Shown here: positions 46,616 to 56,016 of the stretch, piece by piece
Position numbering within the stretch: the stretch's first letter is position 1
Layout: every line of letters begins with the position of its first letter
DNA from: Pseudomonas psychrophila HA-4
Lineage (GTDB): Bacteria > Pseudomonadota > Gammaproteobacteria > Pseudomonadales > Pseudomonadaceae
Direction of reading: 5' to 3'
DNA: 64,000 nucleotides
Assembly (NCBI RefSeq): GCF_000282975.1
Contig: NZ_ALJC01000087.1
Location: forward strand, 62,001-126,000
Program-made: the position numbers and the translations under genes
Notes under the pieces: generated by a model
Databases searched by the model: none
What the model was told of the DNA's origin: nothing
Seen by the model: only the letters and a program-made list of their open reading frames with translations

Positions 46616-47509
46616 TTAGCGTGTCATGGCCGCCAGTATTCTCCCCGTGTCTTTGGCGGGGGGTAATCCAAATACGCGCGCATAGTCGCGACTGAATTGC
46701 GTTGCACTTTCATAACCCACTTCGAAAGCCGCGGCCGTGACACTTTTCGCATTGGCGACCATGAGCATTCGCGCTTGCAGCAAGCGCACGCGCTTTTGAT
46801 ATTGCAGCGGGCTTAATGTCGTGACCGCTTTGAAGTGACGGTGAAACGCAGAGACGCTCATGGCTGCTTTCTGAGCGAGGCTTTCCACTCTGATGGGCTC
46901 GGCAAAATACTGACGTATCCATTGGATGGCTTGATTCACTCTGGCCATCGCGGTATCTGGCACTGCAATGTCCCTTAGCATCCAGCCGTGTGGCCCTTGC
47001 AACACGCGGAACAGAATTTCACGCTCATAAACGGAGGCCAAGGCCGTGATGTCGTCAGGTTTGCCCATCAATCGCAACATCCGCACCCAGGCGTCCATCA
47101 ACTCGGGGGTGGTGGCAGACACTGAAAAGCCCGGCTCACTATCGTGACGATTAACAGGTTTTGGCAGGTCGGCTAACAGCGTGGACAACACGATCGGGTC
47201 AAGCGTCAGGCTGACTGCTAGGTAGGGCTCGCCTGTGGGAGCAGGGTGCACAGCTCCCACTGCCGGAAGTTCAATGGACATGACGAAATACGTCGCTGGG
47301 TCATACCGCAACGTGCGATCGCCCACGGACATGGTTTTGCTGCCTTGCAAAATCAGGTTGATCATCGGGTCGTAGACTGCCGCGAGTAAGTGCTCAGGGA
47401 TTTTTCCCTGAACCATGGCGACGCGCGGAATACCCGTTTCTGTGCGACGGTTTTCGGCTTTGGAGGCGAGGGCGCGCAGTTCTATCAATTGGCTGTTCAT
47501 GGTGGGCAT
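46616..47509 (-). CDS. AraC-family regulator with AraC_N domain
   Basis: 297 residues. AraC_N sensing domain (VYDPMINLILQGSKTMSVGDRTLRYDPATYFVMSIELP) and C-terminal double helix-turn-helix (RVESLAQKAAMSVSAFHRHFKAVTTLSPLQYQKRVRLLQAR, FEVGYESATQFSRDYARVFG). It is divergent from the SDR/VOC genes with 130 bases between starts and is the natural regulator of that pair. Effector unknown. Confidence 0.87.
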   Translation of the reverse strand: MPTMNSQLIELRALASKAENRRTETGIPRVAMVQGKIPEHLLAAVYDPMINLILQGSKTMSVGDRTLRYDPATYFVMSIELPAVGAVHPAPTGEPYLAVSLTLDPIVLSTLLADLPKPVNRHDSEPGFSVSATTPELMDAWVRMLRLMGKPDDITALASVYEREILFRVLQGPHGWMLRDIAVPDTAMARVNQAIQWIRQYFAEPIRVESLAQKAAMSVSAFHRHFKAVTTLSPLQYQKRVRLLQARMLMVANAKSVTAAAFEVGYESATQFSRDYARVFGLPPAKDTGRILAAMTR

Positions 47510-47639
47510 GCTGACGCGGCTATGGCGCCCAGCGCAAGCAAAAAGCAGAAACAGGCAGGTTTAGAGTAGGAACGGCTGTGTTCGTGATGGCGGGGCCCCT
47601 TACTGTGGAGTCTCTTTCAACGAGCCGTGGAGCTTAGTC

Positions 47640-48383
47640 ATGAGCGTGATCGTCATTACCGGTGGGAGTCGTGGCATAGGCGCCAGTGCAGCAGAGCATG
47701 TTGCTCGGCGTGGCATGGGGGTCATCCTCACTTACAACACTCATCCCGATGCCGCGGAAGGCGTTGTACAGCGCATTGAGCAAGCAGGCGGCAAAGCTGT
47801 AGCGCTCAAACTCGACGTTGCAAACGTCGCCAGCTTCGAGGCATTTCGCAAGACTGTCGTCACTGTCCTTCAAGACACCTGGGGCACAAGCTCGCTCTCG
47901 GGCTTGGTCAACAACGCTGGGTACGGTCTGTTCAGCCCACTGGAGTTAGTCAGCGAAGCGCAGTTCGATGGCCTTTTCAACGTCCACCTCAAAGGGCCAT
48001 TTTTTCTGACTCAGGCCTTGCTGCCATTGCTTGAAGAGCACGCGAGCATCGTTAACCTCACCAGCGCCACTACGCGTGTGGCGACTGCGGGGGTTGCGCC
48101 TTATGCCGCCTTCAAAGGTGGCCTGGAAGTGCTCACGCGTTACATGGCCAAGGAGTTTGGTGAGCGCCGCATCAGGGCCAATGCGGTTTCACCGGGGGCG
48201 ATTCGTACCGAGTTGGGGGGTGGGCTCAATGATGAGTTCGAAGCCCTGTTAGCTGGGCAGACGGCGTTGGGTCGAGTGGGCGAGCCCGAAGACGTAGCAA
48301 GGGTCATTAGCATGCTGCTGTCGCAAGAGGGCGCCTGGATCAATGCACAAAGCATTGAAGTCGCTGGCGGCTACATCATCTGA
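47640..48383 (+). CDS. Short-chain dehydrogenase/reductase
   Basis: 247 residues, classical SDR. Cofactor motif TGGSRGIG, NNAG, and catalytic region SATTRVATAGVAPYAAFKGGLEVL: the usual YxxxK is YAAFK, so Tyr and Lys are kept. A GGAG site precedes ATG. The reaction is not identifiable; FabG-like 3-ketoacyl or sugar/alcohol oxidoreduction are typical. Co-transcribed with a VOC protein 19 bases downstream. Confidence 0.85.
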   Translation: MSVIVITGGSRGIGASAAEHVARRGMGVILTYNTHPDAAEGVVQRIEQAGGKAVALKLDVANVASFEAFRKTVVTVLQDTWGTSSLSGLVNNAGYGLFSPLELVSEAQFDGLFNVHLKGPFFLTQALLPLLEEHASIVNLTSATTRVATAGVAPYAAFKGGLEVLTRYMAKEFGERRIRANAVSPGAIRTELGGGLNDEFEALLAGQTALGRVGEPEDVARVISMLLSQEGAWINAQSIEVAGGYII

Positions 48384-48402
48384 ACAACTGAGGAACATCA
48401 CC

Positions 48403-48804
48403 ATGCTGGACCATATTTTTCTGTCAGTCAGCGACATTGCACGCTCTATCCGTTTCTACGAGGAAGCTCTTGAGCCGCTTGGCATTACCGCCCGGTTGGA
48501 CTATGACGGCAAGGACGGCCCCCCTGGGCATCCGGATCTAAAGGGTTTTGGCGCCAATGGCCGAATGTTCTTTTGGTTGCGCGAGGGCGTCGTCCAGGGG
48601 CAAGCCGTGCACGTAGGGTTTATCGCTCAAAGCAAGGCTGACGTGGAGGCCGCCTATGCCGCTGCGATGGCCCAGGGCGCTATCGATAAAGGTCCGCCGG
48701 GCGCTCGTTTGCACTACGCCCCCAATTACTACGCAGCCAATGTGCTGGACCCTGACGGGTACAGTTTAGAGTTCGTCTACAAAAACTGGCAGCATGCCCA
48801 ATGA
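48403..48804 (+). CDS. VOC-family (glyoxalase-like) protein
   Basis: 133 residues from ATG 48403 (TGAGGA upstream). Starts MLDHIFLSVSDIARSIRFYEEALEPLGI and ends YAANVLDPDGYSLEFVYKNW, the paired beta-alpha modules of vicinal-oxygen-chelate proteins, with the metal-site His and Glu in LDHIFL and SLEFVY. Such proteins act as lyases, dioxygenases or antibiotic-binding proteins; the specific role is unknown. Its stop overlaps the start of the following broken gene by four bases. Confidence 0.82.
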   Translation: MLDHIFLSVSDIARSIRFYEEALEPLGITARLDYDGKDGPPGHPDLKGFGANGRMFFWLREGVVQGQAVHVGFIAQSKADVEAAYAAAMAQGAIDKGPPGARLHYAPNYYAANVLDPDGYSLEFVYKNWQHAQ

Positions 48805-49361
48805 GCACACTTCTGATCTATGGCGCGACGGGCTATACCGGTCGCATGGCTGCGTAAACGGCGAAGGCGTTCGGCTTGCCTTTCGAAATAGCCGGTCGCA
48901 ATCGCCCGCATCTGATCGAACTCGCTGAGCAACTGGGAGTGCCTTATCGCGTGTTCGAAGCCGGCTCCGGCGCTGCCCAATCGTTGTCTGGCATCAGTGT
49001 ATTGCTGAACTTCGCGGGCCCGTTTGCTCACACAGCGCCCGCCTTGATGGCGGCGTGTATAGAAGCCAAGGTTGATTACCTGGACATCACCGCTGAGATC
49101 AATGTCTATCGCCTAGCTGAGCAGTTGGGTCCAGACGCGGGCGCGTCAGACGTGATGTTGCTGCCGGGTGTTGGCTGGGACGTCGTCCCCACCGACAGCT
49201 TGGCGGCGCACGTCGCCCAACGCGTTGCAAACCCCGTGGCTTTGAGTCTCGCGCTTCAGGTGCCAGGGTCTATGTCGCGGGGGTCGGCGATGAGCGTCAG
49301 TGAGATCATCGGCGCCGAATTTTCCACGACTATTGCCGGGACGATGATCACCGATCTGTAG
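48801..49361 (+). pseudogene. Saccharopine-dehydrogenase-like NAD(P)-binding protein, interrupted
   Basis: ATG 48801 begins MSTLLIYGATGYTGRMAA, a perfect nucleotide-binding start, and is stopped by TAA at 48855. The same frame continues AKAFGLPFEIAGRNRPHLIELAEQL, VLLNFAGPFAHTAPALMAACIEAKVDYLDITAE and LPGVGWDVVPTDSLAAHVA, all typical of saccharopine-reductase-like enoyl/trans-acting oxidoreductases. It then ends early at 49361, while the family is normally about 350 residues. So it carries a nonsense codon and a lost C-terminus; it was the third gene of the SDR/VOC operon. Confidence 0.82.
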
Positions 49362-49631
49362 GTTCTACGAGGTTTCACCTTCTCGCTTATCGAGCGCCGA
49401 TTGCGCTGGATGACCTCATTAACGTGAGTGATTGTCCAGGTGTACAGGGCATTGAAGGTGCCTGCCAGGGGGCGGCCCAATGGTTGGATGCTGAACGTCT
49501 ATCGGGTGTTAATGAGATGGATTATCAATAGTATTTCCTTTGCGTAATTTTTACCCTAGACTCCGCTCCGCTGTGGGAATGCAGCACTTTGCCAGCAGAT
49601 AAAAATACAAATACGGGTTTGGGGGCGGGGC

Positions 49632-51692
49632 ATGAATTACAAAATCAATACACTTGCGTTGGCGGTTGGGTCTGCCATGTGCCTGTTGAACAGCGCATGG
49701 GCGGACGATCAGCCTGGCGCATTGGAGCTTGCGCCGGTCACCGTCACGGGTGAAAAAATCAACCGAACGCTCGAACAGACACAGTCCAGCGTAGCCGTGG
49801 TAACGGAGCAGCAACTGCGTGACAAAGCCGATCACAGCCTGATCGACGTCTTTGCTCGTACCCCTGGCGTGTACAACCAAGCCGGGAACGAAAACTGGGG
49901 CATTCGTGGTGTCCCGGTGTCCGGTTTCGATGACCAAGGCCCTGCGACCTTAAACGGTGCTGTATCGGTGTATGTCGACGGTGCCCAGCAACCCAACCGC
50001 GCGTTGACGATGAGCCCTGTCGGGCTGTGGGACACAGAGCAGGTCGAAGTTTTCCTTGGACCGCAGTCCACCACCCAAGGGCGGAACTCTCTGGCCGGTG
50101 CAGTGGTTATCCAGACCAAGAATCCAACCTTTTATCCATCCTTCTCCGCCCAAACCAACATAGGTAACTACGGTGAGCGAGGCGTGGCAGTGGCCGGCGG
50201 TGGTGCAATCGTAGACGCAAAGGTCGCAGGCCGAATTGCCATCGACACCCAAGACGGCGATGGCTATATCCGCAACACCACCAACCATGACGATGCCAAC
50301 CCGCACCGCACAAGCAACTACCGCGGCAAGTTGCTGATCACCCCGAATGACGACACCGATGTACTGTTGACCTACGTGCACAGCGAACATCGCCAGGGCG
50401 ACAATTCGATCACCCGCATCGGCGACGACGTCCAGTATTACAAAATCGCCTCTAACACCAAGGCTTATGACAACCTCAACCAAGACACCGTGATCGCGAA
50501 GATCGATTGGCGTCTCAACGATGCTTGGACGCTGACCAACCTGACCAGCTACACCCACTCGGGCTACACCGCGCACATAGACTTCGACCAGACCGCCACG
50601 GTCAACAACGAGATTTTCCGTAAACAGTCGGGTGACATGTTCAGCCAGGAACTGCGTCTGGGTTATCAATCCGACACCGTCCGCAGCTTCGGCGGGATGT
50701 ATTTGGGTCGCACCACTAACAGTTTCCACGACCGCCTATTGTTCAACAACGTGCAACGGGGCGCCGCCAGGGGCGATGTCGCGATTAACAACGCCGCGCT
50801 ATTCGGTGAAGTTGACTGGGATTTTGCCCCCGACTGGACGCTGATCACCGGTCTGCGCTACGACTACGAAGTGAATGACACTGATATCAAACAGGATGAC
50901 TTCTCCAGCCCCGGCAAGGTGAAGAAAACGTTCCACGCTTTGTTACCGAAACTGGGCGTTGATTATCAATTTATCCCTGATCAGTACGTCGGTCTGATGG
51001 TGCAGAAAGGCTACCGTGGTGGCGGTGTTAACGTGCGTGCGGGTGGCGGACATGAGGCTTACGACCCGGAATACACCACCAACTACGAACTGTCGTACCG
51101 TGGCTCGTTCCTTGAAAAGACCCTGCGAACACGTGCCAACCTGTACTACACCGATTGGAAAGATCAGCAGGTCAGTGTGCTTGACCCATCGGGTGATTTC
51201 TTCCTTGTCTACAACGCCGGTCGCAGCAACATCAAGGGCCTAGAAGTCACTGTCGAAAAAGATTTTGGCGAGCAGTTGACCCTGAACATAGGCGGTGCAA
51301 TCACCGACGCCAAATATAAGGATTTCAACACGCGTGACGGCCTAGATCGCAGCGGCCAGCCGTTTCTTTATTCGCCTAAGTACAAAATGTCGGTGGGCGG
51401 TACCTACCGGTGGAATGACCGTTTGACCTTGAACACGGATCTCACGTATCAGAGCACCGCGCCGTCCGATTTCGAGTTCGATGACAACGGCAACGTCAGT
51501 AAGGTACGCCGCAGTGACAACTACGTACTGACCAACTTCAGCACTGAATACAAAGTCACCCAAAACGTTGCTGTATCGGGCTACGTGAAAAACGCTTTCG
51601 GCAAGCAATACGTCACCAGCAACCGTATTGGCGACATCATTGATGTGGGCGCACCGCGCACATTCGGCTTGGTACTGCGTTACGACATGTAA
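49632..51692 (+). CDS. TonB-dependent outer-membrane receptor
   Basis: 686 residues. Signal peptide about 1-24 (NSAWA cleavage), a TonB-box-like segment (ELAPVTVTGE), plug domain (SVAVVTEQQLRDKADHSLIDVFARTPGVY, VEVFLGPQSTTQGRNSLAGAVVIQTKNP) and a 22-strand barrel (residues about 170-686) ending GAPRTFGLVLRYDM. It imports siderophores or other scarce ligands using TonB energy. No siderophore biosynthesis, sigma/anti-sigma pair or periplasmic partner is adjacent, so the ligand is unknown. GGGGCGGGG precedes ATG. Confidence 0.92.
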   Translation: MNYKINTLALAVGSAMCLLNSAWADDQPGALELAPVTVTGEKINRTLEQTQSSVAVVTEQQLRDKADHSLIDVFARTPGVYNQAGNENWGIRGVPVSGFDDQGPATLNGAVSVYVDGAQQPNRALTMSPVGLWDTEQVEVFLGPQSTTQGRNSLAGAVVIQTKNPTFYPSFSAQTNIGNYGERGVAVAGGGAIVDAKVAGRIAIDTQDGDGYIRNTTNHDDANPHRTSNYRGKLLITPNDDTDVLLTYVHSEHRQGDNSITRIGDDVQYYKIASNTKAYDNLNQDTVIAKIDWRLNDAWTLTNLTSYTHSGYTAHIDFDQTATVNNEIFRKQSGDMFSQELRLGYQSDTVRSFGGMYLGRTTNSFHDRLLFNNVQRGAARGDVAINNAALFGEVDWDFAPDWTLITGLRYDYEVNDTDIKQDDFSSPGKVKKTFHALLPKLGVDYQFIPDQYVGLMVQKGYRGGGVNVRAGGGHEAYDPEYTTNYELSYRGSFLEKTLRTRANLYYTDWKDQQVSVLDPSGDFFLVYNAGRSNIKGLEVTVEKDFGEQLTLNIGGAITDAKYKDFNTRDGLDRSGQPFLYSPKYKMSVGGTYRWNDRLTLNTDLTYQSTAPSDFEFDDNGNVSKVRRSDNYVLTNFSTEYKVTQNVAVSGYVKNAFGKQYVTSNRIGDIIDVGAPRTFGLVLRYDM

Positions 51693-51847
51693 GTCGATGG
51701 GCGCATGGATGCGCACCCCCGGTGTCTGATTTCAAGGCGTTTGATACAGCCTCCCGCCTGCCGAAACTCGATGGCTGTCTAGTAATGGCGCAACCTGCGC
51801 GCTGATGCTACCTGTCGTCACCAAGCCAACAAGGCTGCGCCATGACC

Positions 51848-52393
51848 TCAGGCTGACAGGTAGTCGTCCACCGGCTTGACGGTGCCATAGCCAAATTCAA
51901 ACGAGGCCATCATTGCTGCGTGTACTTGTGCCGCCGGCACGGTTACACCCGCAAAGGTTAAGTCGAGTGTTGCGCAAGCATCTTGTAGCACGGTAACGGG
52001 GTAACCCATATCTGCGGCCGCACGTACCACGGCGTCGATGCACATATGGCTCATTGCACCTATCACGATCACTTCATCAATTCCGTGAGCGTCCAGTTGC
52101 TGTTTGAGATCAGTGTCGCGGAATGAGTTGATGTGGTTTTTTACAATCACAGGTTCGTCGCCCGTCGGTGTTACAGCAGGAATAATTTCGACACCGCCCG
52201 AGCCTTTTACAAAGATCGGGGCATCTTCGTCGACGGACTCGTGACGGACATGGAAAACCGGGATTTTGCTATTGCGCGCATGAGCGATTACACGAGCCGC
52301 ATTGGCAACGGCGACTTCAATCCCGCTCAGCGGCAGCTTGCCGGTAGGCAGGTACTCGTTTTGCAAGTCAACGACGATAAGACCAGGTTTCAT
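51848..52393 (-). CDS. Isochorismatase-fold cysteine hydrolase
   Basis: 181 residues from ATG 52393 with GGAG seven bases upstream. Catalytic triad visible: Asp9 in LIVVDLQNEY, Lys85 in PVIVKNHINSF and Cys118 in GAMSHMCIDAVVRAA, preceded by the usual cis-peptide region. Family members hydrolyse amides such as nicotinamide, carbamoylsarcosine or ureides. It is divergent from a GlxA-type AraC regulator, a very common pairing, so regulation by it is likely. Substrate unknown. Confidence 0.88.
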   Translation of the reverse strand: MKPGLIVVDLQNEYLPTGKLPLSGIEVAVANAARVIAHARNSKIPVFHVRHESVDEDAPIFVKGSGGVEIIPAVTPTGDEPVIVKNHINSFRDTDLKQQLDAHGIDEVIVIGAMSHMCIDAVVRAAADMGYPVTVLQDACATLDLTFAGVTVPAAQVHAAMMASFEFGYGTVKPVDDYLSA

Positions 52394-52554
52394 GGGGGTT
52401 CTCCGGCTAGGTGGCATGGAACATCAACTGAGGTGTAGCAATCATTCATCTGCGGTACGCCATTGTTGCCGGGTAAGGAAATGCGCAACAGTGGCCTGAG
52501 TGACATTAAGCGTTACTATCAGGCCATTAACGATGACCCAGGTGTCAGGCTGTC

Positions 52555-53562
52555 ATGAGTGCTATTTCTGTGGCTGTACTTGCTTACAACGGTGTCAGTC
52601 TTTTTCATCTGTCTATTGCTGGCATCGTGCTGGGGAGTGCGGGGTCGTCGTCTGACGAGCCTTATTACGAGGTCAGTTACTGCGCTGAAATGCCGGGCAT
52701 GGTGCGCAGCGACCATGGTGTGAATATTGAGGTGAGTCACGGGCTCGAGTTGATGCAGCGCTCCGACATCATCATTATTCCGGCCTGGAGTGACCCTTTA
52801 CAGCCTGCCTCCGAGCAACTGGTCAGGGTATTGCAACAGTCTGACGCCCAAGGAAAACTGATCGTTGGATTGTGTTTGGGGGCTTTTGTGCTGGGGGATG
52901 CGGGCTTGCTCGACGGACGTGAGGCCACCACTCACTGGATCGCCCGTGATGTGTTTTCCCAGCGCTTTCCAAAGGCTCATTTCCGCCCTGAAGTGCTCTA
53001 TGTGAGTGCCGGAAACATCATAACGTCGGCCGGTACGGTGGCTGCGATCGACTGTTGTTTACACCTGATTCGTCAGGGCCAAGGGGCCGATGTAGCAAAC
53101 CGCACGGCCAAGTTACTGGTAACTCCACCCCTCAGGCAGGGCGGGCAGGCGCAGTATGTCGAGAAGCCCGTGCCACAACTGGCTTCTGATACTCGGTTGT
53201 CTGAGGTGCTGGAGTGGGCTCAAGCCAACCTTCACGTAGCGTTGTCACTCGACACGCTCGCGGACGTGGCAAAAATGAGCAGACGCACCTTTACCCGCCG
53301 CTTCAAGGAAGCCGCGGGCACTACGGTTTCACGATGGTTAAACGCACAAAGGGTTGCCAGAGCGCAGCAACTGTTGGAAACCACTGACTTACCCATTGAG
53401 TGCATTGCCGATGAAGCGGGTTTTGGTACGTCCTTGTCTCTAAGGCAGCAGTTCAGCGCACAACTGGGGACCTCACCGTCGGACTATCGAAAAATGTTCT
53501 TTCGCGAAATGAAGCCCGAGAAATCTAAAGATACCGGGGTAGGGGGCGCTAGCATTTTTTGA
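52555..53562 (+). CDS. GlxA-type AraC regulator with DJ-1/PfpI domain
   Basis: 335 residues. Residues 1-185 are a DJ-1/PfpI-like sensor (AVLAYNGVSLFHLSIAGIVLG, IIPAWSDPLQPASEQLVRVLQ, LIVGLCLGAFVLGDAGLLDGREATTHW). The C-terminal 100 residues carry the AraC helix-turn-helix (ALSLDTLADVAKMSRRTFTRRFKEAAGTTVSRWLNAQRVARAQ, DEAGFGTSLSLRQQFSAQLGTSPSDYRK). The protein probably controls the divergent cysteine hydrolase. Its 3' end overlaps the convergent transporter gene by 14 bases. Confidence 0.9.
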   Translation: MSAISVAVLAYNGVSLFHLSIAGIVLGSAGSSSDEPYYEVSYCAEMPGMVRSDHGVNIEVSHGLELMQRSDIIIIPAWSDPLQPASEQLVRVLQQSDAQGKLIVGLCLGAFVLGDAGLLDGREATTHWIARDVFSQRFPKAHFRPEVLYVSAGNIITSAGTVAAIDCCLHLIRQGQGADVANRTAKLLVTPPLRQGGQAQYVEKPVPQLASDTRLSEVLEWAQANLHVALSLDTLADVAKMSRRTFTRRFKEAAGTTVSRWLNAQRVARAQQLLETTDLPIECIADEAGFGTSLSLRQQFSAQLGTSPSDYRKMFFREMKPEKSKDTGVGGASIF

Positions 53563-54889
53563 CGCTTCGCACGCTGGTCTTTGTCTGAGCACCACTGTCA
53601 TGCAGCGAAATCCTCGACGTTTCCGGCAGCGCCATCCCTCCCGCCAATGCCATTAACGCCACCACAATCAGATAAAACGCAGGTGAAAGATTACTCCCCG
53701 TGGTGCTGATCAACCAGGTTGCCATCAGCGGCGCGGTGCCGCCGAATAGGGTGTAAGCCATGTTGTAAGTGATCGCTGAGGCGGTATACCGCGTGCGGGT
53801 CGGAAAGACTTCCGAGAGCAAAGCCGCCGTGACCACACCACACAGAACGGCGCCAACGGCCAACATCATGACCCCGATGATAGAGGCTGCGAACGAGCCG
53901 GAGCTGGCCATCAGGAACGACGGGTACACCACGACCATCAACAATACGCACGCTGTCATTACTGTGGCGCGACGCCCGACCCGATCCGAATAGAGCCCCG
54001 CCAGCGGGCAGATCGCCGCCGCGAATATCAATGCAATCAGCGACACCAACAATGCCGCAGCACGACTCAGTCCACCGGCCACTTGCAGGTAGGTCGCGAA
54101 GTACGTGGTGAACATGTAAAACGACAGCGCCGTGAGAGACACAAAAGCGCCCAAGCAACAGATTGCCGCAGCATGGTTGCGCAGGGTTTCCTTGAGCGGG
54201 GAGTGGGCGACCGCGTGTTCTTGTTTCACAGCCTGAAACGCGGGCGTCTCATCCAGCTTCCAACGCAGGTAAAGCCCCACCAGGCCCAGGGGTGCCGCAA
54301 TCAGGAATGGCAGACGCCAGCCCCAACTGCCCATCGCCTCAGCAGATAACGAGGCTTCAAGTGCGTACGCCACCACAGCGGCCGCAGCAAAGGCCGAAAA
54401 GGTCGACACCGGGATGAAGCTGCCGTACCAAGCGCGTTTGTCGTTGGGGGCGTGTTCCATCAGATAGGCGCAGGCTCCGGCGTATTCGCCCCCGGCTGAG
54501 AAGCCTTGGGCGCAGCGGATCAGCGACAAGAGAATTGGCGCCGCGACACCGATCGCAGCGTAGGTGGGGAGCAGGCCGATCAAGGTTGTGGCACCGGCCA
54601 TCAGCAGTATCGTCATGGCTAGGGTGCGCTTGCGACCGATTCGGTCGCCGAGCATGCCGAAGAAGATCCCTCCCAAAGGACGAAAAGCGAAGGCCACGGC
54701 GAACACGGCGAAGGTCTTGAGCAATGCGACGCTGGGGTCGCCACTAGGAAAAAATTGTTGGGCGATGGTGGTGGCGAGAAAGCCGTAGACGGCGAAGTCG
54801 AACCATTCCACGAAGTTACCAATGCCAGCGGCGATGATCACTTTTCGCAAGGTTTGCGGGCTTACCTGCGCAGTGGATGGGCTCGTCAT
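53549..54889 (-). CDS. MFS transporter, metabolite:H+ symporter type
   Basis: 446 residues and about 12 membrane segments. GNFVEWFDFAVYGFLATTIAQQFF, FGMLGDRIGRKRTLAMTILLMAGATT and RCAQGFSAGGEYAGACAYLMEHAP are the MHS-family motifs (citrate, alpha-ketoglutarate, proline/betaine importers). It is a second such transporter in the window, not closely similar to the one at 35067. No metabolic genes are transcribed with it, so the substrate is open. Confidence 0.88.
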   Translation of the reverse strand: MTSPSTAQVSPQTLRKVIIAAGIGNFVEWFDFAVYGFLATTIAQQFFPSGDPSVALLKTFAVFAVAFAFRPLGGIFFGMLGDRIGRKRTLAMTILLMAGATTLIGLLPTYAAIGVAAPILLSLIRCAQGFSAGGEYAGACAYLMEHAPNDKRAWYGSFIPVSTFSAFAAAAVVAYALEASLSAEAMGSWGWRLPFLIAAPLGLVGLYLRWKLDETPAFQAVKQEHAVAHSPLKETLRNHAAAICCLGAFVSLTALSFYMFTTYFATYLQVAGGLSRAAALLVSLIALIFAAAICPLAGLYSDRVGRRATVMTACVLLMVVVYPSFLMASSGSFAASIIGVMMLAVGAVLCGVVTAALLSEVFPTRTRYTASAITYNMAYTLFGGTAPLMATWLISTTGSNLSPAFYLIVVALMALAGGMALPETSRISLHDSGAQTKTSVRSVKKC

Positions 54890-55231
54890 GGATAAGGCCT
54901 CGGGGTTATTCAGGGATAACTGATTATCGGAGGAGGCGTTTGGTCAGCGGGTTTCAAAAGAGTCGTCTACGTAGTCACTAGCGACGTGGAGAAGGCGTTG
55001 ACGGCGCAATCATGGCCACGTTGGCAGAGGTCGCCACGACTGAAGACCGTCAGATGTAGCGCTTAATACCCGATTGTTATTGTGTGCGGGTTTGCCCCTT
55101 AATCGTGCGTCTCGTGTGCTGTTTAGTAGCACGTTGGCTGTATCGCATTCGCCAGCACCGCCTCAGCCCTCTGGCAACTTATTAAAAATCAATCACTTGC
55201 CTTTAATTCACACAGTTGGCACGAACGCTGC
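54890..55231. other. Intergenic region between divergent transporter and GntR genes
   Basis: About 340 bases without a credible gene. It must contain the promoter of the leftward transporter; no clear terminator or repeat was seen here. The candidate GntR operator lies just beyond, at 55233. Confidence 0.5.
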
Positions 55232-55232
55232 A

Positions 55233-55271
55233 TTTTTGTATTTATGGATAATTGGATACAAAAATACAAAA
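55233..55271. promoter_or_regulatory. Candidate GntR operator upstream of the regulator gene
   Basis: TTTTTGTATTT (55233-55243) is mirrored by ATACAAAA and AAATACAAAA elements at 55256-55271, giving an AT-rich TTTTGTA/TACAAAA palindrome directly before the AGGAG site of the GntR gene. The shape fits FadR/VanR-type GntR operators and suggests autoregulation. Confidence 0.5.
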
Positions 55272-55281
55272 GGAGCCACCG

Positions 55282-55950
55282 ATGCAATTTGCCCCCGCGT
55301 ACGTTGAGCGCCAGCCCCAGACTGCTGAGGAGGAGGCGTACAACTTTCTGCTCAACGCTATTTGCACCGGCCGCTATCGAAAGGGCGATCGCTTAATAGC
55401 AGAGGACATTGCCACTGAGCTGGGCATGAGCCGTATGCCGGTGCGCGAGGCCTTTCGCCGTCTGGATGCGCAAGGCCTGGTGACGCTGCGCCCCAACCGT
55501 GGCGCTATCGTCAGCGGCCTGGATATTGATGAATTGCACGAAGTGTTTGAAATGCGCAGCGCCCTGGAAGGTTTGGCGGTGCGCGTTGCGGTCAGCCGTA
55601 TCGGTGAACGCCAAATGGCTGCTCTAGAGCGTTTGTTGGACGAGATGGATGATTATCGCGACGACAGCGCCGAGTGGGTCAGCCGCCACCGTGCCTTTCA
55701 TGAGTTTCTATGCAGCCTCAGCGGCCGAGCGCGCCTGATGAAGCAGATTTCGGCGCTGTATTCGTTGGTCGAGGCACCCATGCGGTTGTGGTTGCACCAC
55801 GGCGAGAAACTCCACAGCGCCCGTGAAGAACATGCGGTGATTCTCGACGCGATTCGCGCCGGCGATGCGGCCCGCGCCGAAGCCGTGGTGCGCGAGCACA
55901 TCGAAGGCACCGTGCCAGAGCTGATCCAATTCCTGCAATCAGAAAAATAA
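55282..55950 (+). CDS. GntR-family regulator, FadR/VanR (FCD) type
   Basis: 222 residues from ATG 55282 with AGGAG. N-terminal winged helix (AYNFLLNAICTGRYRKGDRLIAEDIATELGMSRMPVREAFRRLDAQGLVTLRPNRGAIV) followed by an all-helical FCD effector domain (LHEVFEMRSALEGLAVRVAVSRI, HRAFHEFLCSLSGRARLM, EEHAVILDAIRAGDAARAEAVVREHI). It precedes and probably represses the ABC transporter/gamma-glutamyltransferase operon; its ligand would be the imported compound. Confidence 0.88.
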   Translation: MQFAPAYVERQPQTAEEEAYNFLLNAICTGRYRKGDRLIAEDIATELGMSRMPVREAFRRLDAQGLVTLRPNRGAIVSGLDIDELHEVFEMRSALEGLAVRVAVSRIGERQMAALERLLDEMDDYRDDSAEWVSRHRAFHEFLCSLSGRARLMKQISALYSLVEAPMRLWLHHGEKLHSAREEHAVILDAIRAGDAARAEAVVREHIEGTVPELIQFLQSEK

Positions 55951-56016
55951 AAAAAGCTGTCGTGTTTTGACTTTGAGTACTGCCCCCCGTTAATCAACGA
56001 ACTGGAGTGTCTGGTC

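Noticed and set aside
49950..50729. 259-codon ORF antisense to the TonB-dependent receptor
   Set aside because: The receptor frame has signal, plug and barrel motifs along its full length; the antisense frame is a by-product of codon bias.
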